64,000 bases of DNA from Phaeobacter gallaeciensis (GTDB taxonomy: Bacteria > Pseudomonadota > Alphaproteobacteria > Rhodobacterales > Rhodobacteraceae). Shown piece after piece: positions 1-8,556 of the stretch. A program made the position numbers and the translations under genes. Location: positions 930,001 through 994,000 of the forward strand of contig NZ_CP015124.1 of NCBI RefSeq assembly GCF_001678945.1, written 5' to 3'. The stretch's first letter is position 1. Every line of letters begins with the position of its first letter. Under the pieces are notes generated by a model. That model saw only the letters and a program-made list of their open reading frames with translations. It had not been told where the DNA came from and searched no databases.

Positions 1-626
1 TCGGACACCGCACCGGTGTTCACCACCGGTTCGGCAACTTCGCCCTCTTCGTCCATCTGGTTGCCAAAGGTGGCCTCAAGATCGATGACGTCGCGCAGCA
101 GAATGTCTTCGGACAGGAGTTCGTCGTGCCAGATCGTGATCGCCTGGAAGGTCAGGGGGCTTTCGCAGAGGCCCAGGATCATCGTATTCCGGCCGGCTTC
201 GATCCGCTTAGCGATGGCGATCTCGCCTTCGCGGCTCAGCAGTTCGACAGAGCCCATTTCACGCAGATACATGCGGACCGGATCATCGGTGCGGTCCAGT
301 TTTTCCGCAGCCGCCCCGGCCACCGCGACTTCGCGATTGGATTCGGTCGTCACCAGTTCGGTCGAGCCTTTGTTCTGCTCTTCCTCTTCGGCCTCTTCAT
401 CCTCGATGATATTGATGCCCATTTCGGAGAGCATCGACATCACGTCCTCGATCTGCTCCGAGCTGACCTGATCCGGCGGCAGGACCTGATTGAGCTGATC
501 GTAGGTGATGTACCCCTTCTCGCGGGCCTCCGCGATCATCTTCTTGACCTGGGCCTGGCTCATGTCCAGAGAGATTTCGGCTTCCTGATCGTCAGGTTTG
601 CGGTCGTCGGTGTCTTTGGCGGCCAT
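1..626 (-). CDS. rpoD: RNA polymerase primary sigma factor RpoD, N-terminal part (runs off left edge)
   Basis: This is the housekeeping sigma factor, which directs core RNA polymerase to most promoters. Only the first 208 or so codons lie in the window. Reading from the ATG at 624-626 the product begins MAAKDTDDRKPDDQ. A region 1.1-like segment follows (SQAQVKKMIAEAREKGYI, then TYDQLNQVLP), then the acidic linker IIEDEEAEEEEQ, then region 1.2 (DPVRMYLREMGSVELLSREG). The start is preceded by an AGAGGAG ribosome site 6 bases away. It lies 132 bp downstream of dnaG on the same strand, the usual alphaproteobacterial dnaG-rpoD order. Conserved core regions 2-4 lie outside the window and cannot be checked. 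Confidence 0.95.
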   Translation of the reverse strand, partial: MAAKDTDDRKPDDQEAEISLDMSQAQVKKMIAEAREKGYITYDQLNQVLPPDQVSSEQIEDVMSMLSEMGINIIEDEEAEEEEQNKGSTELVTTESNREVAVAGAAAEKLDRTDDPVRMYLREMGSVELLSREGEIAIAKRIEAGRNTMILGLCESPLTFQAITIWHDELLSEDILLRDVIDLEATFGNQMDEEGEVAEPVVNTGAVS

Positions 627-758
627 TCAATGCTCCTCTAAGAGGCTGGGGCGATTCGGGTATCGCGAATCATTAGCGCGAACTTCTGATTCGTCACCCC
701 GTTTACCCAATTTTCTTTCGCTCTTCCTTAGGAAAACACCCTTTTGTCCAAAGGTGTG

Positions 759-2756
759 TCATTTCTCGGAAAAGCCGATTCGGTCCAGAAGGGCGCCAAA
801 TGCATCGCGTTCCTCGCGATCCAGACGGGCGCCGTTCTCGCCAACGTCATATTGTGCCCTGTCTTCATTTTCACTTCGCACGGCCCTGTTCCGCGCCTCG
901 GCGGCCTGCTTCAACCGCCAAGTCAAAGCCTCGTCCGCAAGACCGCTCAGGTCCTCCTCCGCCTCGGCCAGTTCCGCGTCCAGCCCGCGCAGGGCTTCGA
1001 GTTTCGGGAACTCTTCGGCCAGTGTCAGCCGGGCAGCCTCGGCATCGCCGGGTTTGCGCAGGCAGGGGATAATTGCCACATGGCGAAGGGCAAAGAGATT
1101 TTCAAGAGCGTGCGGGCCTAGGCTGTATTCGATTTCTTCTTTCAGCCGCTCCGGTGCGTCGATGCCATAGCGCAGGACCATGTCGCGCAGGGCCGCCAGA
1201 TCCGGATCGGTGCACAGCATCCGCTCCAGATTGGTTTCGAACTCATGGACCACCGCAGGGGTGGTGATCACGGTGGCCAGAATGACGGCCTCACGTGCGC
1301 GGGCCAGGCCTGCCTCATCCGATCCCGCCAGTAGCGAGCTGCGGGTGCTGGCCAGTGGGGTCAGAACCGCTCCCGGTCCGCGCCAGGGCGGTCGCGCTCC
1401 GTCGCGAAAACCGCGTCCGCCCTTGGGGCTGCTGCCCGTCAGGGAAAACCCTTCGCTGCGCTGCGGGCGGTTGCCGCGGAACAGCTGCCAGCGCAACTCC
1501 TTGATATCCTCGCCATAGTGCTGGCGGATGGAGGGATCGCGGATCAGTCGGATCTTTTCGCGCAGCGCCTTGTCCAGCGCCGCCTTGCGTTCGGGGCTGT
1601 CGAACACCCGCCCCTCGGTTTCGCGCTGCCACAGCAGTTTCACCATCGGCATCGCCTGATCCAGCACCGCCTGCACCGCGGCAGGGCCTTCGCTGCGGAT
1701 CATGTCATCGGGGTCCTTGCCTTCGGGCATGATGGCAAAGCGCAGGGATTTGCCGGCCTCCAGACGCGGCAGGGCCAGATCGATCAGCCGCATGGCCGCG
1801 CGGATGCCCGCCTTGTCGCCATCAAGGGCGATCACCGGCTCGTCCGACATCCGCCACAGCATCTGCAGCTGGTTTTCGGTAATCGCCGTGCCCAGCGGCG
1901 CCACACAGGAGGCAAAGCCGCCTTCGGACAGCGCGATCACATCCATATAGCCTTCGGCCACGATCAGCGGTGTGTCCCGCCCAGCGGCGGTGCGGGCCGG
2001 GCCGTGATTATACAGGCTACGCCCCTTGTCGAAGAGCTCGGTTTCGGGAGAGTTCAGGTATTTGGCGTTGTCATTCGGGTCCATCGCGCGACCGCCAAAG
2101 GCAATCGCCCGTCCCCGCGCATCGCGGATCGGGAACATGATCCGGTTGCGGAAAGTGTCATAGGGTTTGCCGCCCTTGCTTGAGGGCTTGGCCAAACCGG
2201 CCGCCATGATCAGATCCTCGGGCACGCTTTTGCCGCGCAGGTGATCCCAAAGCCCCTGCCAGCCATCCGGAGCAAAGCCGATCTGCCAGCGCTCCAACGC
2301 CTCCCCGGTCAATCCGCGCCCCGCCAGATAGGCGCGCGCGGCGGTGCCACCTTGGGTGTTCAGCTGCAGGCGGAAGAACTGCACCGCCTGCTCCATCACT
2401 TCGGCCAGCTGGCTGCGGCGGTCCTGTTTCTGCTGCGCCTGCGGATCGCGCCGGGGCATCTCCATGCCCGCCTCCCCCGCGAGGATCTCAACCGCCTCCA
2501 TGAAACCGACGTTTTCGGTTTCCTGCACGAATTTCAGCGCATCACCTTTGGCCTGACAGCCAAAGCAATAATAAAAGCCCTTGCGGTCATCGACGTGGAA
2601 ACTGGCGGATTTTTCGTGATGAAACGGACATGGCGCCCACATGTCGCCCTTGCCCATGTTGGATTTGCGCTGATCCCACATGACCTTGCGCCCGACCACA
2701 GCGGTCAGGCTGGTCCGGGTACGCAATTCATCCAGAAAACCGGGCGGCAGGGACAT
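759..2756 (-). CDS. dnaG: DNA primase DnaG
   Basis: This enzyme synthesises RNA primers for replication and works with the DnaB helicase. The 665 residues show the expected order. There is an N-terminal CHC2 zinc ribbon (C43-x2-H46 and C64-x2-C67), a core primase region, and a TOPRIM fold with EGYMD at 268-272 and the metal-binding DGDKAG at 312-317. A long C-terminal helicase-interaction region rich in Glu/Arg follows. The length is normal for an alphaproteobacterial primase. The ATG at 2754-2756 sits 1 bp after the stop of the upstream small secreted-protein gene, so the two are probably cotranscribed. rpoD follows downstream on the same strand. Confidence 0.97.
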   Translation of the reverse strand: MSLPPGFLDELRTRTSLTAVVGRKVMWDQRKSNMGKGDMWAPCPFHHEKSASFHVDDRKGFYYCFGCQAKGDALKFVQETENVGFMEAVEILAGEAGMEMPRRDPQAQQKQDRRSQLAEVMEQAVQFFRLQLNTQGGTAARAYLAGRGLTGEALERWQIGFAPDGWQGLWDHLRGKSVPEDLIMAAGLAKPSSKGGKPYDTFRNRIMFPIRDARGRAIAFGGRAMDPNDNAKYLNSPETELFDKGRSLYNHGPARTAAGRDTPLIVAEGYMDVIALSEGGFASCVAPLGTAITENQLQMLWRMSDEPVIALDGDKAGIRAAMRLIDLALPRLEAGKSLRFAIMPEGKDPDDMIRSEGPAAVQAVLDQAMPMVKLLWQRETEGRVFDSPERKAALDKALREKIRLIRDPSIRQHYGEDIKELRWQLFRGNRPQRSEGFSLTGSSPKGGRGFRDGARPPWRGPGAVLTPLASTRSSLLAGSDEAGLARAREAVILATVITTPAVVHEFETNLERMLCTDPDLAALRDMVLRYGIDAPERLKEEIEYSLGPHALENLFALRHVAIIPCLRKPGDAEAARLTLAEEFPKLEALRGLDAELAEAEEDLSGLADEALTWRLKQAAEARNRAVRSENEDRAQYDVGENGARLDREERDAFGALLDRIGFSEK

Positions 2757-2757
2757 G

Positions 2758-3120
2758 TCAGTTCGATTGCAGCTGTTTTTTCATCGCCTGGATCTGATCC
2801 CAGTTTTCCAGGCACTGCTCTTCGAAGGTGGCGCCAAGGTCCACCTTGCGCAGATCGCGGCGTTTCATTGAGTAGACATGCGCGGTCAGTTGCGGGATCG
2901 CCTTGGAATACTGTTCCGGCCAGTCGGGATTGTCCGCCAGAATCGTCTGTTCCACCTTTTCCTGCCGCACCCGGTCCATCCGCGCCTGCTGCACGGCGGC
3001 CATTACCTGCCCTTGATACCTGCAGCTTTCCTCTTTGCTTTCAGCGGCATAGGACGGTGCGGCGAGCAAGGCAGCCAGAATGGCTGCGACAGGGGTCGCG
3101 ACGGGAAGAATGCGGATCAT
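2758..3120 (-). CDS. Small secreted hypothetical protein
   Basis: The 120-residue product has a clear Sec signal peptide: MIRILP, then an Ala/Leu-rich hydrophobic stretch ending near PSYAAES. This predicts a mature periplasmic protein of about 95 residues. The mature part is charged and probably helical, with two Cys residues (in ESCRYQ and EEQCLE) that could form a disulfide. I do not recognise a named domain. The ATG at 3118-3120 has a CGGAG ribosome site. It ends 1 bp before dnaG, and its 5' end lies 38 bp downstream of the soxG stop. It could therefore be read through from the sarcosine oxidase operon or have its own promoter. Function unknown. Confidence 0.75.
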   Translation of the reverse strand: MIRILPVATPVAAILAALLAAPSYAAESKEESCRYQGQVMAAVQQARMDRVRQEKVEQTILADNPDWPEQYSKAIPQLTAHVYSMKRRDLRKVDLGATFEEQCLENWDQIQAMKKQLQSN

Positions 3121-3157
3121 AGATACGCTCCGGGAATCAGTTGGTGATCCCGGAAGA

Positions 3158-3727
3158 CTACCCCCGCGCGGCGACGGCTTCCATGGCTGTTTTCAGATCG
3201 TGCACCAGAGTGCGCGCCAGAGAGCGGAACACCATGATCTGGAAACTGTCCGCGCCAATGCGGGTGACCGAAGCCATCATGTGACGCAATTCGGTACGCG
3301 CAGTGTGGCCGCGCTTGAAGCTCTGCACGCGCAGATCGATAGGACACAGCCGAGCCAGGACATCTTCAGCCCCAGCCCCTTCAAGCCGCACCACGGCCCA
3401 GGCATCGCTTTGATCCGTCAGCGCGGCATGGTCGGCCAGCGTCGGATCTGGCTGAGGCCCGGCCAGCAGCGCCATGTTCCGACCGAACCAGATGGCTCGG
3501 CTGCCCGCCTTGCCGGTGCTGCGTCCCGGCGCTGGCAGTTTCATGCCATGGGCGGCCTCAAGCGCCGCCTCCAATGCCTGATCCTTACCGTTGAACACCG
3601 CGATGGTGGTCAGATGGCCCAGATCCTCTTCGCTCAGCTTCAGGGCGCCAACGGTGACCGGCAGCAGACCGTCACAGGGGCTTTTTGCAGTCAGTTCAGC
3701 CACGGGCACGCTCTCCTTCCGGGTCAT
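3158..3727 (-). CDS. soxG: Sarcosine oxidase gamma subunit SoxG
   Basis: This is the smallest-but-one subunit of heterotetrameric sarcosine oxidase, which oxidatively demethylates sarcosine to glycine and feeds one carbon to tetrahydrofolate. The product (189 residues from the ATG at 3725-3727) begins MTRKESVPVAELTAKSP and carries the GcvT-like fold features of the family, for example GADSFQIMVFRSLARTL near the C terminus. An upstream in-frame ATG at 3769 lies deep in soxA and is less likely. The chosen start overlaps the end of soxA by 32 bp, suggesting translational coupling. It is the last gene of the soxBDAG operon. The downstream region holds a small secreted-protein gene and dnaG. Confidence 0.9.
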   Translation of the reverse strand: MTRKESVPVAELTAKSPCDGLLPVTVGALKLSEEDLGHLTTIAVFNGKDQALEAALEAAHGMKLPAPGRSTGKAGSRAIWFGRNMALLAGPQPDPTLADHAALTDQSDAWAVVRLEGAGAEDVLARLCPIDLRVQSFKRGHTARTELRHMMASVTRIGADSFQIMVFRSLARTLVHDLKTAMEAVAARG

Positions 3728-6647
3728 AGAATTGCGGTTCAACCACTTCGCACAGGGTGTCGATGCCACGCATGTGATCGACCAGACGCACGGTATCGCC
3801 GATCCGCTTCGCTCCCTTCGTCAGGAAGGCCAGTGCAATGGAATGCCCCAGCGTGGGCGAGAACCCGGCCGAGGTGACATAGCCCTGATCGTGCACCCGC
3901 TCGACCGGGTCCTCGGGATTGAACAGATGCGCCCCAGCGGTCAACTGCTTGACCGCGCCGACGGGTTTGAGGCCGACCATCTGCATACGATCCTCTGCCA
4001 TCAACCCTTCGCGCTGGGACATGGGCTTTCCAAAGAAATCCTTCTTTTTCGACATCATACCCTGCAGCCCAAGGTCAAAGGCCGTCACGGTGCCGTTGAT
4101 TTCCGCGTGGGTGATAAAGCCCTTTTCGATCCTGAGGACATTGAGCGCCTCCATGCCGTAGGCACCGCCGCCTGCGGCCTCGGCGCGCGAGACCAACTCG
4201 CGGAACAGAGCATCGCCATAGCGGGCCGGAACCGCCAGTTCATAGGCTTCCTCGCCGCTGAAGGAGATGCGGAACAGCCGCCCCGCGACGCCCATCACCG
4301 AAACCTCACCACAGGCCATGAAGGGCCAGCTTTCGCTGTCGATCTCATTGTCGAGAAGACCATTCAGCAGCGCCCGCGCCTTGGGTCCGGCGACGGCGAA
4401 CTGCGCCCATTGTTCGGTGACCGAGGCGATGCGCACATCCCAGTCGGGGCGCAGGACCTGCATCACATATTCCAGATGCGCCATCACCTGGCCGGCACCA
4501 GAGGTGGTGGTGGTCATCACGAAATGCTCTTCACCCAGCCGCGCGGTGGTGCCATCGTCCATGACAAAGCCATCTTCGCGCAGCATCAGGCCATAGCGCG
4601 TTCGCCCGACCTTCAGGGTCGAGAACATGTTGGTATAGACGTAATCCAGCAGCTTGCCCGCGTCGGGGCCCTGAATGTCGATCTTGCCCAGGGTCGACAC
4701 ATCGCAGATGCCCACATGATTGCGCACATATGTGACTTCGCGGTCGCAGGACTGACGCCAGTTGGTCTCCCCGTGTTTCGGGAAATAGGCTGCGCGGTAC
4801 CACAGGCCGACTTCCAGCTGCTGCGCACCGCGTTCATCGCTTGCCTGATGCGAGGTCAGGTGGCGCTGCGGCTTGAAGCCCTGCCCCTCGGCCCCCGCGC
4901 CCATGGCACCGATGCTCACCGGCACGAAAGGCGGACGGAAGGTGGTTGTGCCGGTTTCCGGGATGCTGCGCCCAGTGGCATCAGCCAGTACCGCCAGCGC
5001 CGCCACGTTCGAATTCTTGCCCTGATCGGTCGCCATACCTTGGGTGGTGTAGCGTTTCATATGCTCGACCGAGCGGAAGTTCTCCCCGGCGGCCTGTTTC
5101 ACATCCTTGACGGTAACGTCGTTCTGGAAATCGAGCCAAGCGCGCCCCTTGCCCGGCACCGCCCACAAGGGGGTGATACGATAGGGGTCATCCTCGGCCT
5201 GCGGCAGATCCGCAGAGACCACCTTGAGGCCCAGCGCCTCAAGCGCAGCACTTGCCGCTGCAGCGCCTTCGCGCAGGGCGCCGGCAGTGGAGAACTCGCC
5301 ATTGCAGGCCCCCGCTGTCACCAGACCCGGCACGCAGCCCACGCGCGGCACAAAGGCGGCGATATCGCGGCGCCAGACCGGGCGGGCATTCAGATGGCAA
5401 GTCAGATGCACCGACGGGTTCCAGCCGCCCGACATGGCGAGGCAATCTGTCTGGATCTTTTCCTCACCAGCGACAGAACGCACGGTGATATTTTCCAGCC
5501 GCTTGCGCCCGCCTGCATCGCAGACCTGCGCGCCCTTCATTACCGGGAAGAGATCACTTCCCGGCGCATCGTGGCGGCTGTCAATCAGCGCCGCAACATG
5601 CACGCCTGCCTGCGCCAGATCTCGGGCGGTGCGGTGCGCATCGTCGTTATTGGCAAAGATGGTAACCCGCTCCCCCGGGGCAACGCCCCAGCGGTTGAGG
5701 TAGGCCCGCACCGCGCTGGCGGTCATGATGCCGGGGCGGTCGTTGTTGCGGAAGGCAACCGGACGCTCGATCGCGCCGGCCGCCAGTACCGCGTGTTTGG
5801 CGGCGATACGCCAGAAACATTCGCGCGGCAGATGGCATTCCTTCAGCGAATGACGGCGCGGCATGTGGTGGGCGACACGCTCCAGCGCGCCATAGGTGCC
5901 CTGATCATAGGCGCCGGTCACTGCTGTGCGCGGCATCAGGCGCACATTGTCCATCTCCGACAGCTCTTTCAAAGCGTCCTTTGCCCAGAGGTGGGCAGGC
6001 TTGCCGTCGATGTCTTCCTGTTCTGCCAGAAGACGCCCGCCCATGCGGCTGTCCTCTTCGGCCAGGATTACATCGGCGCCCGCGCGCCCCGCCACCAACG
6101 CCGCCATCAGACCCGCAGGCCCCGATCCGATCACCAGAAGGTCGCAGAAGGCATAGGCCTTTTCGTAGCAATCCGGATCGGCCGCGCCGCTGAGTGCACC
6201 AAGCCCCGCCGCGCGGCGGATCATCGGCTCATACAGCTTTTCCCAGAAGGCTGCCGGCCACATGAAAGTCTTGTAGTAGAACCCCGCGCCCAGGAACGGC
6301 GCCGCCAGATCATTGACCGCCAACAGGTCCGTCTCGACCGAAGGCCAGCAATTCTGGCTGCTAGCGCTCAGCCCTTCGAACAGCTCCTGCGTGGTGGCCC
6401 GCACATTGGGATCGGCGAATTCGCCGCTGCCCACGGTGACCAGCGCGTTCGGCTCTTCGCTGCCAGCGGTGAGGATGCCACGCGGGCGGTGGTATTTGAA
6501 CGACCGCCCCACCAGATGCACCCCATTGGCCAGCAAGGCCGAAGCCAACGTGTCCCCTTCGAGCCCCATCATGTGGCGACCATTGAAGGAGAAGGTGACC
6601 GGCTTTGCGCCCTCGACCAGCCCCTTGCCGGGCAATCTCATGCTCAT
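3696..6647 (-). CDS. soxA: Sarcosine oxidase alpha subunit SoxA
   Basis: This is the large (983-residue) subunit of heterotetrameric sarcosine oxidase. An N-terminal ferredoxin-like domain (for example SFKYHRPRGILTAGS) is followed by a FAD/NAD-binding Rossmann motif (LLVIGSGPAGLMAALVAG, around residues 170-187). The C-terminal third is a GcvT-type aminomethyltransferase/folate domain (GKIDIQGPDAGKLLDYVYTN onward), which passes the methyl carbon to tetrahydrofolate. Length and order match the family. The ATG at 6645-6647 overlaps the soxD stop (ATGA) and has a GGAGG ribosome site within soxD. The symbol refers to sarcosine oxidase, not to the sulfur-oxidation SoxA. Confidence 0.96.
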   Translation of the reverse strand: MSMRLPGKGLVEGAKPVTFSFNGRHMMGLEGDTLASALLANGVHLVGRSFKYHRPRGILTAGSEEPNALVTVGSGEFADPNVRATTQELFEGLSASSQNCWPSVETDLLAVNDLAAPFLGAGFYYKTFMWPAAFWEKLYEPMIRRAAGLGALSGAADPDCYEKAYAFCDLLVIGSGPAGLMAALVAGRAGADVILAEEDSRMGGRLLAEQEDIDGKPAHLWAKDALKELSEMDNVRLMPRTAVTGAYDQGTYGALERVAHHMPRRHSLKECHLPRECFWRIAAKHAVLAAGAIERPVAFRNNDRPGIMTASAVRAYLNRWGVAPGERVTIFANNDDAHRTARDLAQAGVHVAALIDSRHDAPGSDLFPVMKGAQVCDAGGRKRLENITVRSVAGEEKIQTDCLAMSGGWNPSVHLTCHLNARPVWRRDIAAFVPRVGCVPGLVTAGACNGEFSTAGALREGAAAASAALEALGLKVVSADLPQAEDDPYRITPLWAVPGKGRAWLDFQNDVTVKDVKQAAGENFRSVEHMKRYTTQGMATDQGKNSNVAALAVLADATGRSIPETGTTTFRPPFVPVSIGAMGAGAEGQGFKPQRHLTSHQASDERGAQQLEVGLWYRAAYFPKHGETNWRQSCDREVTYVRNHVGICDVSTLGKIDIQGPDAGKLLDYVYTNMFSTLKVGRTRYGLMLREDGFVMDDGTTARLGEEHFVMTTTTSGAGQVMAHLEYVMQVLRPDWDVRIASVTEQWAQFAVAGPKARALLNGLLDNEIDSESWPFMACGEVSVMGVAGRLFRISFSGEEAYELAVPARYGDALFRELVSRAEAAGGGAYGMEALNVLRIEKGFITHAEINGTVTAFDLGLQGMMSKKKDFFGKPMSQREGLMAEDRMQMVGLKPVGAVKQLTAGAHLFNPEDPVERVHDQGYVTSAGFSPTLGHSIALAFLTKGAKRIGDTVRLVDHMRGIDTLCEVVEPQFYDPEGERARG

Positions 6648-6913
6648 GCCGCACCTCCCAGACCCGCATCCGAGGCCAGTGTCACCTCAAGGATCTCATG
6701 GCTTGCGGTATTGCGCAGCACCTTCAACCAGGCGCCGCAGCCCATTTCGTGATACCAAAGCTCTTCCAGCGGGCCTGCCGGGTTTTCCCGCAGGTTCACG
6801 TGCTGGTGCCAGACGTCCAGATCCGCATCCGCAGCGGGCTGCTCCAGCGCCGCACCGCGATAGTAGAATTCGCGGCGGTCCCGCTCTCCGCAATTCGGGC
6901 AGGTGATCCTCAT
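6644..6913 (-). CDS. soxD: Sarcosine oxidase delta subunit SoxD
   Basis: An 89-residue zinc-binding subunit of heterotetrameric sarcosine oxidase. The N terminus MRITCPNCGERD holds the CxxC pair. Histidine and cysteine further along (DVWHQHVN and HEMGCGAWL) match the family's zinc site and the typical W-HxxGC-W pattern. The GGGAGAG ribosome site precedes the ATG at 6911-6913. Its stop overlaps the soxA start by 4 bp, so the two are translationally coupled. The 72 bp between soxB and soxD holds nothing else that I can identify. Confidence 0.93.
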   Translation of the reverse strand: MRITCPNCGERDRREFYYRGAALEQPAADADLDVWHQHVNLRENPAGPLEELWYHEMGCGAWLKVLRNTASHEILEVTLASDAGLGGAA

Positions 6914-6985
6914 GACTGCCGCTCTCCCGTGGTTCTGATCCGTATTCCGTTCATCTGTGTTGCCGCTGTTCGCCGCGTCGCGGGG

Positions 6986-8239
6986 TCAATGCAGGTTATG
7001 CTGAGCACCGGTCCCCTCCTCATCCATGAGTCCGACGCCGGTGCGGAAACGATCCAGTTTGAACCGGGTTGCCGCACCATGCGGGCGGTCGGTGGCAATA
7101 AGATGCGCGTAGACGTTGCCGGAGCCCGGCGTTGCCTTGAAGCCGCCGTAGCACCAGCCGCAATTGAGATAGAGCCCGTCTATGGGCGAATGGTCGATGA
7201 TGGGTGAGCCGTCCGGCGTCATATCCATGATGCCGCCCCAGCTGCGCAAGAGCCGTGCCTTGCCCACCGCAGGCACCATGGCCATGCAGGTTTCCATAGT
7301 GTGTTCCACCATCGGCAGGTTCCCCCGCGCCGCATAAGAGCTGTAGAAATCAAGATAGCTGCCAAAGACCAGCCCGCCCTTGTCGGACTGGCTGATATAC
7401 AGATGCCCCTCGGCAAAGGTGATGACGTTGTCGATGATCGGCTTCACCCCTTCGGAAACGAAGGCCTGCAAGACGTGGCTTTCGATCGGCAGGGTCAGCC
7501 CCGCCATTGCCGCCACCTGACCGGAGCGCCCGGCGGCAGCCATCGCGACCTTCTTGGCCCGGATAGGCCCGCGCGCTGTCTGCACCCCCGTGACGCGTCC
7601 GTTTTCAACGTCGATACCGGTGACTTCGCAGTTCTGGATCAGATCGACCCCGCGCATGTCGGCGCCACGGGCAAAGCCCCAGGCCACCGCATCGTGGCGC
7701 GCAGTGCCGGCCCGGCGCTGCAGCAGACCGCCCATGATCGGAAAGCGGTTGTTGTCGAAGTTGAGAAAAGGCGCCATGCGGCGCACGCCTTCGCGGTCCA
7801 GAAGTTCCGCATCGTCCCCCTGATTGACGATGGAGTTGCCCCGCCGAACGATGGCATCGCGCTGGCCGTCGTTGTGAAACAGGTTGATGATCCCGCGCTG
7901 CGACATCATCGCGTTATAGTTCAGCTCCTGCTCCAGGCTTTCCCACAGGCGCAGGGAGTGAGAGTAGAATTCGGAGTTGCCCGGAAGGTAGTAGTTGGCG
8001 CGCACGATGGTGGTGTTGCGCCCTACGTTGCCACCGCCGATATAACCACGCTCCAGCACCGCGACATTGGTAATACCGTGCTCAGCGGCCAGATAGTAAG
8101 CCGTCGCCAGACCGTGGCCACCGCCGCCGATGATGATCACATCATATTCGCGCTTGGGCTCGGGATCGCGCCAATGCGGACGCCAGCCCTTGTTGCCGGT
8201 CAGCCCTTCCTTCAGCACCCGCCAACCCGAAAACCGCAT
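6986..8239 (-). CDS. soxB: Sarcosine oxidase beta subunit SoxB
   Basis: This is the catalytic flavin subunit that oxidises sarcosine and carries the covalent FMN and FAD. I place the start at the ATG 8237-8239, preceded by GGAGGTCACAG. This gives 417 residues, the usual family length; an in-frame upstream start at 8278 would add 13 unlikely residues. The product opens MRFSGWRVLKEGL and has the dinucleotide-binding motif YDVIIIGGGGHGLATAYYL at 32-50. A DAO-type C terminus follows with GLYLNCGWCYGGFKATPGSG. It is the first gene of the operon soxB-D-A-G. The usual folate-pathway partners glyA, folD and purU are not adjacent. Confidence 0.96.
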   Translation of the reverse strand: MRFSGWRVLKEGLTGNKGWRPHWRDPEPKREYDVIIIGGGGHGLATAYYLAAEHGITNVAVLERGYIGGGNVGRNTTIVRANYYLPGNSEFYSHSLRLWESLEQELNYNAMMSQRGIINLFHNDGQRDAIVRRGNSIVNQGDDAELLDREGVRRMAPFLNFDNNRFPIMGGLLQRRAGTARHDAVAWGFARGADMRGVDLIQNCEVTGIDVENGRVTGVQTARGPIRAKKVAMAAAGRSGQVAAMAGLTLPIESHVLQAFVSEGVKPIIDNVITFAEGHLYISQSDKGGLVFGSYLDFYSSYAARGNLPMVEHTMETCMAMVPAVGKARLLRSWGGIMDMTPDGSPIIDHSPIDGLYLNCGWCYGGFKATPGSGNVYAHLIATDRPHGAATRFKLDRFRTGVGLMDEEGTGAQHNLH

Positions 8240-8556
8240 CTGTGACCTCCACCTTTCAGTCCCGCCCTCGCTGCGCATGTATGGCGCCGCAGGCTCTATC
8301 GTAGTGCTAGCGATTTTACCGGGCGGCTCCTACCCCTTTTTCGACAGAAAGCCCCGGAACCGCGCATCGCACTGGCCGCAATGCACCCTTTCTGGGCAGG
8401 TCTGTCTAGTCCTCAATACGACAGATCGTGACGCAACTGGACCAAGGTGCAAATTCCCACACTGCCGTGGCCGCATCAGTAAGCCCTCCACACACAGAAA
8501 CGGCGGGCACAGGGCCCGCCGCAAGATTGCGATCAGCTGTTTGCGAGAAATGCCCC
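8240..8556. other. Intergenic region between gdh and the soxBDAG operon
   Basis: The 317 bp hold the presumed soxB promoter and, next to the gdh stop, a hairpin that looks like the gdh terminator (8502-8520). I see no convincing gene or RNA. A short plus-strand frame near 8428 is only the beginning of an antisense frame across gdh. Confidence 0.6.
8502..8520 (-). terminator. Intrinsic terminator downstream of gdh
   Basis: A perfect 7-bp GC stem (GGCGGGC / GCCCGCC) with a 5-base loop lies 37 bp after the gdh stop. On the minus strand it is followed by GTTTCTGTG, a moderate T-rich tail. Confidence 0.65.

Noticed and set aside
3591-6752. Very long plus-strand open frame (1053 codons) opposite soxA
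   Set aside because: It is antisense to a clear sarcosine oxidase alpha gene, is rich in His/Arg/Gln as mirror frames of GC-rich genes are, and shows no domain.
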